Below are positions 28,810-36,686 of a stretch of DNA of 64,000 nucleotides, in pieces; within the stretch, counting starts at the first letter, position 1, and every line of letters starts with the position of its first letter. The stretch comes from DATKPC01 sp035524275 (GTDB lineage Bacteria > Pseudomonadota > Gammaproteobacteria > Burkholderiales > Burkholderiaceae_F): NCBI GenBank assembly GCA_035524275.1, contig DATKPC010000051.1:1-64000 (forward strand), written 5' to 3'. Made by a program: the position numbers and the translations under genes. The notes beneath the pieces are model-generated. The model was not told where the DNA came from, made no database searches, and saw nothing but the letters and a program-made list of their open reading frames with translations.

Positions 28810-31674
28810 ATGAATGCGCCGGACCGCTCGGCGTCGCAGGCGACGGTCGACTTCGAGCTCGACGGGCGGACGCTGGCCGCCTATGCCGGCGAAACCATCC
28901 TGGCTGCGGCGGATCGCCACGGCGTCGAGATACCCCGGCTGTGCTACACGCCGGGCTATCGTCCCGACGGCAACTGCCGGGCCTGCGTCGTCGAAATCGA
29001 CGGCGAGCGGACGCTGGCGCCGAGCTGTTGCCGGACGGTGGCTGCCGGCATGAAGGTCAAGGCCGCCAGCGCGCGCGCGGTGGCGAGCCAGAAGCTCGTG
29101 CTCGAGATGCTGCTGTCCGACCTGCCGGCGCAGGGCTACAAGTGGAACGGGGACGACGCCGGCCGGCCGCACGGCGAGCTCAGTGCGTGGGCCGCGAAGC
29201 TGGGCGTCACGGTGCGGCCGGCGCTCGCCGCGACCGCGCGCGCGCAGCCGGCACCGGACCTGTCGCATCCGGCGATGGCCGTGAACCTCGACGCGTGCAT
29301 TCAATGCACGCGATGCGTCCGCGCGTGCCGCGAAGAGCAGGCCAACGACGTGATCGGCTACGCGCATCGCGGCTTCGAGAGCCGGATCGTGTTCGATCTG
29401 GACGATGGCATGGGCGACAGCACCTGCGTCGCCTGCGGCGAATGCGTCCAGGCCTGCCCGACCGGGGCGCTGATGCCGAAATCGCACATCGGGTCGCAGG
29501 CCGTGGATCGCAAGGTCGACTCCGTCTGCCCGTTCTGCGGCGTCGGGTGCCTGATCACGTACCACGTCAAGGACGAACGGATCCTGAGTGTCGACGGCCG
29601 CAACGGGCCGGCGAACCACGGGCGGCTGTGCGTCAAGGGTCGCTTCGGATTCGACTATGCGCACCATCCGCAGCGCCTGACGCGACCGCTGATCCGCAAG
29701 CCCGGCGTGCCGAAGGAGATCGTCGGCACGCCGGACCCGGCCGACTGGCAGCGCGTCTTTCGCGAAGCGACCTGGGACGAAGCCCTCGCGCGGGCGGCCG
29801 GCGGCTTCGTGACGCTGCGCGACCGGCACGGGCGCAAGGCGCTCGCCGGCTTCGGTTCCGCGAAGGGCAGCAACGAGGAGGCGTACCTGTTCCAGAAGCT
29901 CGTCCGCGTCGGTTTCGGCAGCAACAACGTCGATCACTGCACGCGGCTGTGCCACGCCTCGAGCGTCGCGGCGCTCCTCGAGGGCGTCGGGTCCGGTGCG
30001 GTCAGCAACCAGGTCAACGACGTCGAGCACGCCGGGCTGATCCTCGTGATCGGCTCGAATCCGACGGCGAACCATCCGGTCGCGGCGACCTGGATGAAGA
30101 ACGCGGCGCGGCGTGGCGCGAAGATCGTGCTGGCCGATCCGCGCGTGACCGACATCGGCCGCTATGCGTGGCGCACGCTGCAGTTTCGCGCCGACACGGA
30201 TGTCGCGCTGCTCAACGCGATGATCCACACGGTGATCGACGAAGACCTCGTCGACGCCGATTTCATCGCGCGCCGCGCGAACAACTTCGAGGCCCTGAAG
30301 GCCAACGTCCAGGGCTACAGCGCCGAAGCGATGGCGCCGATCTGCGGCATTCCGGCGGCGACCATCCGCGAGGTCGCGCGCGAGTTCGCCACCAGCAAGG
30401 GGTCGATGATCCTCTGGGGCATGGGCATCAGCCAGCACGTCCATGGCACCGACAATGCGCGCTGCCTGATCGCGCTCGCGAGCGTCACCGGCCAGATCGG
30501 CAAGCCGGGCACCGGGCTGCATCCGCTGCGTGGCCAGAACAACGTCCAGGGTGCGAGCGACGCCGGGTTGATCCCGATGATGCTGCCCAACTACCAGCCG
30601 GTGAAGGACGATCGCGCGCGGAGCTGGTTCGAGCGGTTCTGGGCCACGCCGCTCGACCCGGAACCCGGCTACACGGTCGTCGAGATCATGCACAAGGCGC
30701 TGGCGCCCGACGACGACCCGCACAAGGTCCGCGGGATGTACATCATGGGCGAGAACCCGGCGATGAGCGACCCGGACCTGAACCACGCGCGGCACGCGCT
30801 GGGCGCGCTCGAGCACCTCGTCGTGCAGGACATCTTCATGACCGAGACCGCGTGGCTTGCGGACGTCGTGCTTCCGGCCAGCGCGTGGCCGGAGAAGACC
30901 GGGACCGTGACCAATACCGACCGGATGGTGCAACTCGGGCGCCGGGCGCTCGATCCGCCGGGCGATGCGCGCCCGGACCTCTGGATCACGCAGCAGATCG
31001 CGCGCCGGATGGGCCTGGCGTGGGACTACGCCGGCCCGGAATGCGGCGTCGCGCAGGTCTACGAGGAGATGCGCCAGGCGATGCACGAGTCGATCGCCGG
31101 CATCAGCTGGGAGCGCCTCGAGCGCGAATCGAGCGTCACCTATCCGTGCCTGTCGGCCGACGATCCGGGGCAGCCGACCGTCTTCATCGACGACTTCCCG
31201 ACGCCGGATGGTCGCGTCAAGCTGGTGCCGGCCGACATCATCCCGGCCGACGAGCGGCCGGACGCCGACTATCCGTACGTGCTGATCACCGGTCGGCAAC
31301 TGGAGCATTGGCACACCGGCAGCATGACGCGCCGCTCCCACGTGCTGGATGCGATCGAACCGATCGCGACCGCGTCGATGAATTCCGGCGACCTCGCGAA
31401 GCTGGGCCTGCATGCGGGCGACGTCGTCACCGTCGCGTCGCGGCGCGGCGAGGTCGCGCTGACGGTGCGCTGCGATGACGGCACGCCCGACGGCGTCGTG
31501 TTCATTCCGTTCGCGTACTACGAAGCCGCGGCGAACCTGCTGACGAACGCGGCGCTCGACCCGTTCGGCAAGATCCCGGAATTCAAGTACTGCGCGGTCA
31601 AGGTCGCACGCGGCGGCATTCCGATGGCGACGATCGGCTACGGGCGTCGCCCGGCGTTCGCGGGAACCGCGTAG
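28810..31674 (+). CDS. Formate dehydrogenase catalytic (alpha) subunit, Mo/W-bis-MGD
   Basis: A 954-residue cytoplasmic enzyme oxidising formate to CO2. The N-terminal [2Fe-2S] domain has Cys at about 45, 56, 59 and 73/74. Two ferredoxin-type clusters follow (Cys 163-173 and 206-216), then the catalytic [4Fe-4S] site (CPFCGVGC plus LCVKG). The active-site segment DHCTRLCHASS places Cys at 381 beside His 382, where Sec occurs in E. coli FdhF, so no UGA recoding is needed. Molybdopterin-binding segments include GSNPTANHP and the C-terminal TGRQLEHWHTGSMTRRS. Metal choice (Mo or W) is not readable, but a tungstate importer lies nearby. Confidence 0.95.
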   Translation: MNAPDRSASQATVDFELDGRTLAAYAGETILAAADRHGVEIPRLCYTPGYRPDGNCRACVVEIDGERTLAPSCCRTVAAGMKVKAASARAVASQKLVLEMLLSDLPAQGYKWNGDDAGRPHGELSAWAAKLGVTVRPALAATARAQPAPDLSHPAMAVNLDACIQCTRCVRACREEQANDVIGYAHRGFESRIVFDLDDGMGDSTCVACGECVQACPTGALMPKSHIGSQAVDRKVDSVCPFCGVGCLITYHVKDERILSVDGRNGPANHGRLCVKGRFGFDYAHHPQRLTRPLIRKPGVPKEIVGTPDPADWQRVFREATWDEALARAAGGFVTLRDRHGRKALAGFGSAKGSNEEAYLFQKLVRVGFGSNNVDHCTRLCHASSVAALLEGVGSGAVSNQVNDVEHAGLILVIGSNPTANHPVAATWMKNAARRGAKIVLADPRVTDIGRYAWRTLQFRADTDVALLNAMIHTVIDEDLVDADFIARRANNFEALKANVQGYSAEAMAPICGIPAATIREVAREFATSKGSMILWGMGISQHVHGTDNARCLIALASVTGQIGKPGTGLHPLRGQNNVQGASDAGLIPMMLPNYQPVKDDRARSWFERFWATPLDPEPGYTVVEIMHKALAPDDDPHKVRGMYIMGENPAMSDPDLNHARHALGALEHLVVQDIFMTETAWLADVVLPASAWPEKTGTVTNTDRMVQLGRRALDPPGDARPDLWITQQIARRMGLAWDYAGPECGVAQVYEEMRQAMHESIAGISWERLERESSVTYPCLSADDPGQPTVFIDDFPTPDGRVKLVPADIIPADERPDADYPYVLITGRQLEHWHTGSMTRRSHVLDAIEPIATASMNSGDLAKLGLHAGDVVTVASRRGEVALTVRCDDGTPDGVVFIPFAYYEAAANLLTNAALDPFGKIPEFKYCAVKVARGGIPMATIGYGRRPAFAGTA

Positions 31675-31684
31675 GCCTCCGCCG

Positions 31685-32611
31685 ATGGCGGCGGAATCGG
31701 AGCAGCCGGTCGCGTTCGAGGCGGTCGCCGCAGCGGTCGTCCCTGGCGCGCCGCGCTTGAGCGGCGCGCAGGCGCCGCTGCTGCAGCAGATCGAGGTGAT
31801 CGACGACACCGGCGTCGCCCGCGGCCTGCGGATCCCGGCGGAGGCGCCGCTGACGGTCTACGTCGATCGGCGCGAACTCGTCACGCTGATGACGCTGGGC
31901 GCCGCGCCGGAACTGATGGTGCTCGGCTGGCTGCTGAACCAGGGTCTCGTCGATCGCGTCCAGGACATCGAAGCGATCGATGTCGACTGGTCGGTCCATG
32001 CCGCCGCGGTGAAGACGCGCCGCGGCATCGCACGGTGGGCCGAAAGGACCGCGCGTCGGGTCGTGACGACCGGGTGCGGGCAGGGGACCGTATTCGGCGA
32101 CCAGATGGCGCAGATCGACGCGGTCCGGCTGCCGGCGCCGGGCGAGGCGAGGATCCGGCGCGAGACGCTGGCCGCGATGATCGACGCGATGCGCAGCCGG
32201 TACGACGTGCACCGCGCTGCCGGCTCCGTCCATGGGTGCGCGCTGTTTCGCGACACGCGGATGATGGTCTTCGTCGAGGATGTCGGCCGCCACAACGCGA
32301 TCGACGCGGTGGCGGGCTGGATGGCGATGCACGGCGTCGGCGGCGGCGACAAGGCGTTCTATACGACCGGTCGCCTGACGAGCGAGATGGTGATCAAGTC
32401 GGCGAGGATGGGCGTGCCGATCATCGTCTCGCGCAACGGCGTCACCGCGATGGGGCACGACCTCGCCTCGCGCCTCGGGATGGCCCTTTTCGGCCGCGCC
32501 GCGGCGAGGAAGTTCATCTGCTATTGCGGCTTCGAGCGATGGGTTCCGGATGCCGGACCGCCCGACGCGGAAACGGCGGATCCGTCCGTGGATCGCGCGT
32601 CGTCGGGCTAG
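31685..32611 (+). CDS. fdhD: Formate dehydrogenase accessory sulfurtransferase FdhD
   Basis: A 308-residue FdhD, which delivers sulfur from IscS to the bis-MGD cofactor and is needed for an active formate dehydrogenase. Family segments are EAPLTVYVDRRELVTLM, VVTTGCGQGTVF, VHGCALF, FVEDVGRHNAIDAV and TGRLTSEMVIKSARMGVPI. The E. coli protein uses a CxxC pair; here the segment is C131-G-Q-G, so the second Cys is missing. Other cysteines (VHGC and the C-terminal ICYCGFE) might substitute. It starts ten bases after the alpha subunit and is in the same operon. Confidence 0.93.
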   Translation: MAAESEQPVAFEAVAAAVVPGAPRLSGAQAPLLQQIEVIDDTGVARGLRIPAEAPLTVYVDRRELVTLMTLGAAPELMVLGWLLNQGLVDRVQDIEAIDVDWSVHAAAVKTRRGIARWAERTARRVVTTGCGQGTVFGDQMAQIDAVRLPAPGEARIRRETLAAMIDAMRSRYDVHRAAGSVHGCALFRDTRMMVFVEDVGRHNAIDAVAGWMAMHGVGGGDKAFYTTGRLTSEMVIKSARMGVPIIVSRNGVTAMGHDLASRLGMALFGRAAARKFICYCGFERWVPDAGPPDAETADPSVDRASSG

Positions 32612-32677
32612 GCCGCCGCGCGGCCGAAACGCTCGTCGTGCGGGCAGACCCTTCGCCGCCGCACGAGGGCCGGCGGC

Positions 32678-32705
32678 ATCGTTATATACTGTAAAATATA
32701 ACGAG
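32678..32705. promoter_or_regulatory. Near-consensus ModE molybdate-responsive operator
   Basis: ATCGTTATATA, six spacer bases, then AATATAACGAG. The inner arms CGTTATAT and ATATAACG (32680-32687 and 32696-32703) are perfectly inverted. The known E. coli ModE consensus is two such arms around a six-base spacer, and this site differs from it in about three positions. It covers a TATACT -10-like element (32685-32690) and lies between fdhD and the small gene at 32840. Repression of that gene by ModE-molybdate is inferred. Confidence 0.8.
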
Positions 32706-32839
32706 AGGCATCCCAGGCCGCATTGACGCGTGTTGAGCGCGCTTCCGGAGCGGTCCTGCGCGTCGCCGGAGTCGATGATTTCCCGCTGGACGCCGACCCG
32801 CCCCGGGGGCTCGAGTCCGGCGCGCCTTCGAGAGGCATC

Positions 32840-33124
32840 GTGACGAAAGGAAAATCGAACCCGGTCGCCGATTCGGTCGCCGATTCGGGCGCCGAGTCGG
32901 TCGCCGACAGCCTCGACGAGCGCGGCGTCGAGCCGCAATCCGTGCGGCTGTGGTCGATGGTGCGTGGTGCGCGCCCCGACGACGACCTCGTCGATGTGAG
33001 CTTCGTCACCGCGGCGGGCAGCCGCCACACGTTCCGCTTGCGCGAGGTCGATATCCTGTCGATCGCCAAATCGGTGCTGGACCGGCGGCCGTCGGGTTGC
33101 GGCGGCGGAGACCAGGCGCACTGA
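32840..33124 (+). CDS. Small protein of unknown function behind a ModE box
   Basis: A 94-residue protein if started at GTG 32840, where AGAGG lies five bases upstream; a TTG at 32723 would give 133 residues. Residues about 5-30 contain a repeated VADS motif (PVADSVADSGAESVADSLDE), likely disordered. The C-terminal half (VRLWSMVRGARPDDDLVDV, then TFRLREVDILSIAKSVL) looks like a small alpha/beta domain. No family is recognised. It ends five bases before the molybdenum storage protein gene on the other strand and follows the ModE operator, so a molybdenum-related role is plausible but unproven. Confidence 0.55.
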   Translation: MTKGKSNPVADSVADSGAESVADSLDERGVEPQSVRLWSMVRGARPDDDLVDVSFVTAAGSRHTFRLREVDILSIAKSVLDRRPSGCGGGDQAH

Positions 33125-33129
33125 GTCCT

Positions 33130-33963
33130 TCAGCCGCGCGCGACCCCGCTGCGGATGATCGTTCCGACATGCTCTCCGCGCAGCGCCGCGGTGAGCCGCC
33201 CCGGCACCAGTCCGTTCACAAGCTGGACCCGTTCCAGGTGCCGAGCGTTCGCCATGACCTCGAGCAACGCGCGGTCGACCGGCAGCGTGACGTTCCGCTT
33301 CAACAGCTCCGCCGCGCTCACCTCGGGCATCAGGCTCGCGTGCTTGCCGTCAGGTCCGTTCGGGTCGGCCGTGAGGACACCGTCGACATCCTCGACGATC
33401 GTCAGGCCCGCCGCGCCGAGCGCGTCGGCGATCAGGAAGGCGCCGGTGTCGGCCCGGTGGTGCGGGATGCGCGACACCGGGAATTCATGGTGGTGATAAG
33501 GCGGAAACGCACTGCCGACGACGGCACGCGCCGCGCTCAGGTGGATCGCGAGCTGGTTGGCGATGGTCGGGTGCTCGATATAGGACACGCCTTCCGGCGC
33601 CAGCAGCGCGGCGAGCATATGGCCGTTCTGGCCGGCTTCGCTCGCGGCGAGCGGCGCGAGCGACCCGACCGGGAGGCCGAGGTCGAGGCCGACACTGTAG
33701 ACGTGGCGCGCGCGGATGCCGGCGCCCGTCAGGATGAGCAGGCGATGCTCCGGCAGCAGCCGGCGCAGTTCGTCGACGACGGGCAGGATGGCTTGGCTCC
33801 CGCGGTCCATGATCGCGTGACCGCCGATCTTGACGACCTGCAGCCAGGGCAGGAGCCGGATCGGGGCCCGGCCCGCGACCGGACGGGTGAGTTGCCCGTC
33901 GAGCAGCGTCTGGCGCGCAAGCGGCGAGGCGACATGCTTGATGGCGCTGGAGGCGTCGTTCAT
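33130..33963 (-). CDS. mosA: Molybdenum storage protein alpha subunit
   Basis: A 277-residue amino-acid-kinase-fold protein strongly resembling Azotobacter MoSto alpha (276 residues). Shared segments recalled from that protein are IKHVASPLARQTL, LTRPVAGRAPIRLLPWLQVVK, EHRLLILTGAGIRARHVYS, GLDLGLPVGSLAPLAASEAG, FPPYHHHEFP and HRADTGAFLIADA. The (alpha-beta)3 cage uses ATP hydrolysis to deposit polyoxomolybdate or polyoxotungstate clusters in its cavity; the HHH segment belongs to a cluster-binding region. It is downstream of mosB in the same operon with a 16-base gap. No nitrogenase gene is in the window. Confidence 0.95.
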   Translation of the reverse strand: MNDASSAIKHVASPLARQTLLDGQLTRPVAGRAPIRLLPWLQVVKIGGHAIMDRGSQAILPVVDELRRLLPEHRLLILTGAGIRARHVYSVGLDLGLPVGSLAPLAASEAGQNGHMLAALLAPEGVSYIEHPTIANQLAIHLSAARAVVGSAFPPYHHHEFPVSRIPHHRADTGAFLIADALGAAGLTIVEDVDGVLTADPNGPDGKHASLMPEVSAAELLKRNVTLPVDRALLEVMANARHLERVQLVNGLVPGRLTAALRGEHVGTIIRSGVARG

Positions 33964-33979
33964 GGTGGCGGCTCTCTCG

Positions 33980-34789
33980 CTAGTCGGCCGTGATGATCGT
34001 GCCGACGTGCTCGCCGGCGAGCGCGCGGGTCAGGTTGCCCGGGACCAGGCCGTTGACGACCTGCACCTGGCGCACGTGGCGTGCGGCCTGAAGCAGGTCG
34101 AGTACCGGGAATTCGAGGATCGAATCCTGCAGCCCCTTGCCCTTCATCTCGGCGACCGAAATCCTGCGGATGAGCTGCGCGCCCTTCGAGGTCTTCGGGT
34201 TCGCGGTGTAGAGCCCGTCCTCATCCTTCACGTAGACCATCGCCTTGCAACCGAACTGCTCCGCGACGAGGAAGCAGCCGGCGTCGGTCCGGTAGGGCGG
34301 AATGACGCCGTCGGCCGCGGGACGGATCCATAGGCTGTACGGCGGCATTCCGCCGAAGACGACGGCCTGCACCTCGGCCAAGTACAGCGGTACGGCCGAG
34401 AGGCCGGCGCCGCCGACCGCGGAGATGCCGTGCTTCGCCAGCAGTTGCCCCAGCATCGCGGCATTCTGGTCCGCGACCGATGCGCCAAGCTGCGCCAGGA
34501 TCCCGGCCGGCAGCCCGAGCCCGGCGGCGATCGAGTAGAGGTGCCGGGCTCGCGTGCCGGCCCCGGTGCCGATGAGCAGCTTGTGAGTCTTGCGCGCGGC
34601 AAGGATCTCGTCGACGAGCGGATAGACCGCCGCCCGGCCACGGTCGATGACGCTCTGGCCGCCGATCTTGATCACCGTCGCGTCCGGCAGTATCCGGAAG
34701 TCCGCGGCGGCCTCGGCGGCTTCGACAAGATGCGCGTCGGACAGCGAGCGTTGCATCAGGAGCTGCTCCAGCTCCGTGGTCGTCGTCAT
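33980..34789 (-). CDS. mosB: Molybdenum storage protein beta subunit
   Basis: A 269-residue partner of mosA and very close to Azotobacter MoSto beta (270 residues), with FRILPDATVIKIGGQSVIDR, LLIGTGAGTRARHLYSIAAG, SVADQNAAMLGQLLAKHGI and RTDAGCFLVAEQFGCKAM. It supplies half of the hexameric cage and an ATP site. The start at 34789 has GAGGGGG upstream in the right place; the longer frame reads into the repeat region and is rejected. First gene of the mosBA operon. Its promoter lies in the 34790-35150 gap, beside a palindromic repeat; no ModE-like site was found there. Confidence 0.95.
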   Translation of the reverse strand: MTTTTELEQLLMQRSLSDAHLVEAAEAAADFRILPDATVIKIGGQSVIDRGRAAVYPLVDEILAARKTHKLLIGTGAGTRARHLYSIAAGLGLPAGILAQLGASVADQNAAMLGQLLAKHGISAVGGAGLSAVPLYLAEVQAVVFGGMPPYSLWIRPAADGVIPPYRTDAGCFLVAEQFGCKAMVYVKDEDGLYTANPKTSKGAQLIRRISVAEMKGKGLQDSILEFPVLDLLQAARHVRQVQVVNGLVPGNLTRALAGEHVGTIITAD

Positions 34790-34901
34790 CAAGTCCCCCT
34801 CGTCGTCACCGGCGGCCGTATGGCAGGCCGAAGGCCGCCGCGACGCCCGAGTTTCCGCGCACATGCTGCGGAGCGAAATCGAATGATACGGCTCGCGGAA
34901 A

Positions 34902-35062
34902 TCGTGGGGTCCATATCGTGGGGTCAGAGCGTGCGATGTCGAATTCGAGTCCCTGCGGGTCGTCAGCGTGACACGCCAACGGTACACGTCGTCGAGGGGT
35001 CATCGAAGGCGACATCGCACGCTTTGACCCCAAAGGATCCCGCGCTTTGACCCCAAAGGATC
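34902..35062. repeat. REP-like palindromic element between mosB and tupA
   Basis: Arms at 34920-34941 and 35010-35031 are inverted repeats of 22 bases with one mismatch (outer GGGGTCAGAGC against GCTTTGACCCC) around a 68-base loop. A 19-base direct repeat, gctttgaccccaaaggatc, occurs at 35021-35039 and 35044-35062, and tcgtggggtc occurs twice at 34902-34925. The GGGGTCA...TGACCCC ends resemble REP/BIME elements mobilised by RAYT transposases. No transposase gene is present, so this would be a non-autonomous copy or remnant. Confidence 0.7.
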
Positions 35063-35154
35063 TCCGGTCGGGCACGATCGGGCCGTGCATGACGTCATCC
35101 GCCGCGGCGTGAGGTGTCTTGAATTCGCCGCGCCGGCCGTGCGCGTCCGGTGAA

Positions 35155-35979
35155 TCAGGGCTTCGCGTTCGGGAAGAAAAGTTGCTCGCCGCCGATCCGG
35201 TAGGAGGCGATGGTCGCCTGCCCCTGCGGCGAGACCACCCAGTCGGAAAATGCCTGCGCCAGCGACGTCTTGGTCAGCGGGTGCCTCGCCGGATTGACGA
35301 CGATCACGCCGTACTGATTGAACATCCGCTCGTCGCCCTGGACGAGGACCGACAGCGCGCCCCGATTCTTGAAGGACAGCCAGGTGCCCCGGTCGGCGAG
35401 CACATAGGCGTCACTGCTCGCCGCCATGTTCAGCGCCTGCCCCATGCCGCATCCGCAAGCGCGATAGTCGAACGGTTGCTCCGCCGACTTGGCGCGCGGA
35501 TCGATCCCGGCTTCCTTCCAATAGCGCAGCTCCGCGGCATGCGTGCCGCTGTTGTCGCCGCGTGAGATGAACGCGGCATGGGAACCCGCCAGTTTCATCA
35601 GCGCGGCGACGATGTCCCGGCCTCCCACACCGACCGGGTCCGAAGCCGGGCCGACCAGCACGAAGTCGTTGTACATCACGTCACGGCGCGGCAGGCCGAA
35701 ACCTTCCGCGACGAATCGCTCTTCGGCCGCTTTGTCATGGACGAACAGGACATCGGCGTCGCCACGCCGACCGATGTCCAGCGCTTGGCCGGTGCCGACG
35801 GCGACGACGCGAACCGCGATCCCGGTTGCCTGCGTGAAGGCCGGCAGCAGGTACCCGAAGAGGCCCGACTGCTCGGTGCTCGTGGTCGAGGCCATCACGA
35901 TGCCCTGTGGCTCCGCGACAGCGCTGCGCAGCAAGATGAAAAGCGCGAGCGCGAACGCCGCCCGAACGAGGGGTCTCAT
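35155..35979 (-). CDS. tupA: Tungstate ABC transporter substrate-binding protein
   Basis: A 274-residue periplasmic protein with a signal peptide (residues 1-22, ending AVAEP). The anion-binding motif is ASTTSTEQSG, matching the TTTS-type motif of TupA, and SRGDNSGTHAAEL and LADRGTWLSF are further TupA/ModA-family landmarks. TupA binds tungstate far better than molybdate in characterised cases. Its ATG overlaps the ATPase stop (ATGA), so it is the last gene of a tupB-tupC-tupA operon. Ligand preference here is inferred from the motif. Confidence 0.9.
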   Translation of the reverse strand: MRPLVRAAFALALFILLRSAVAEPQGIVMASTTSTEQSGLFGYLLPAFTQATGIAVRVVAVGTGQALDIGRRGDADVLFVHDKAAEERFVAEGFGLPRRDVMYNDFVLVGPASDPVGVGGRDIVAALMKLAGSHAAFISRGDNSGTHAAELRYWKEAGIDPRAKSAEQPFDYRACGCGMGQALNMAASSDAYVLADRGTWLSFKNRGALSVLVQGDERMFNQYGVIVVNPARHPLTKTSLAQAFSDWVVSPQGQATIASYRIGGEQLFFPNAKP

Positions 35980-36686
35980 ATCGGGTTGCCCTGTGCGCTG
36001 GGGAAGGCACCTGCATCGCGCCGACGTTCAAAGTAACGGGATGCCGGCAGATCGGTGCGGACCTGGCCGCGATCGATCTGCACGATCCGCGTCGCCAATC
36101 GCCCGGCCTGCGCCAGGTCGTGCGTGCTCATGACGATGGTCATCCCTTCGCGGTTGAACGAGGCGAGCAGTTCTTCGATCTCCTGTCGCGCCGCCGGATC
36201 GAGGTTGGCGGTCGGTTCGTCGAGCAGCAGCAATTCCGGGCCGACCGCCCACGCGCGCGCCAGCGCCAGGCGCTGCTGCTGGCCGCCGGACAGCGTCCAG
36301 GCCGGCCTGCCCCGCAGCGCATCCAGGCCGGCACGCTGCAACGCCCGGGCGCCGCGTTCGGGACGTTCACGTCGGTCGACGCCGGCGAGCCAGAGCGCAA
36401 TGACGACGTTGTGCCAGACCGACAGGCGCAGGATAAAGGGCCTCTGGAAGACCATGGCCTGCGTCCGGCGCGATCCGGATGCGACGGTGCGCGACCCGGT
36501 ATGCCCGACGAGACCATGCAGCGCACGCAGGAGCGTGGTCTTGCCGGATCCGTTGTCACCGATGAGCGCGAGGAATTCCCCGCGACCGACGCGCAACGTG
36601 ATGTCGCGCAGCGCAAGCACGCCACCAAGCTGCACGTCGACGTGGTCCAGCGCCACGACGGTGTCCGCTTGCTGGCGTGTCGTCAA
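35976..36686 (-). CDS. tupC: Tungstate ABC transporter ATP-binding protein
   Basis: A 236-residue ABC ATPase: Walker A GDNGSGKTTLLRALHG, Q-loop VFQRPFILRLSV, signature LSGGQQQRLALARAW, Walker B LLLLDEPTANLD and switch STHDLAQAG. The best start is TTG at 36686, which overlaps the permease stop as TTGA; no ATG fits. A longer frame runs back through the permease gene and is a shadow. It drives import through TupB. Confidence 0.88.
   Translation of the reverse strand: MTTRQQADTVVALDHVDVQLGGVLALRDITLRVGRGEFLALIGDNGSGKTTLLRALHGLVGHTGSRTVASGSRRTQAMVFQRPFILRLSVWHNVVIALWLAGVDRRERPERGARALQRAGLDALRGRPAWTLSGGQQQRLALARAWAVGPELLLLDEPTANLDPAARQEIEELLASFNREGMTIVMSTHDLAQAGRLATRIVQIDRGQVRTDLPASRYFERRRDAGAFPSAQGNPI

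Noticed and set aside
28810..31674. Selenocysteine-dependent formate dehydrogenase linked to selD
   Set aside because: The active-site codon encodes Cys and the frame has no internal UGA, so selD is not needed for this enzyme.
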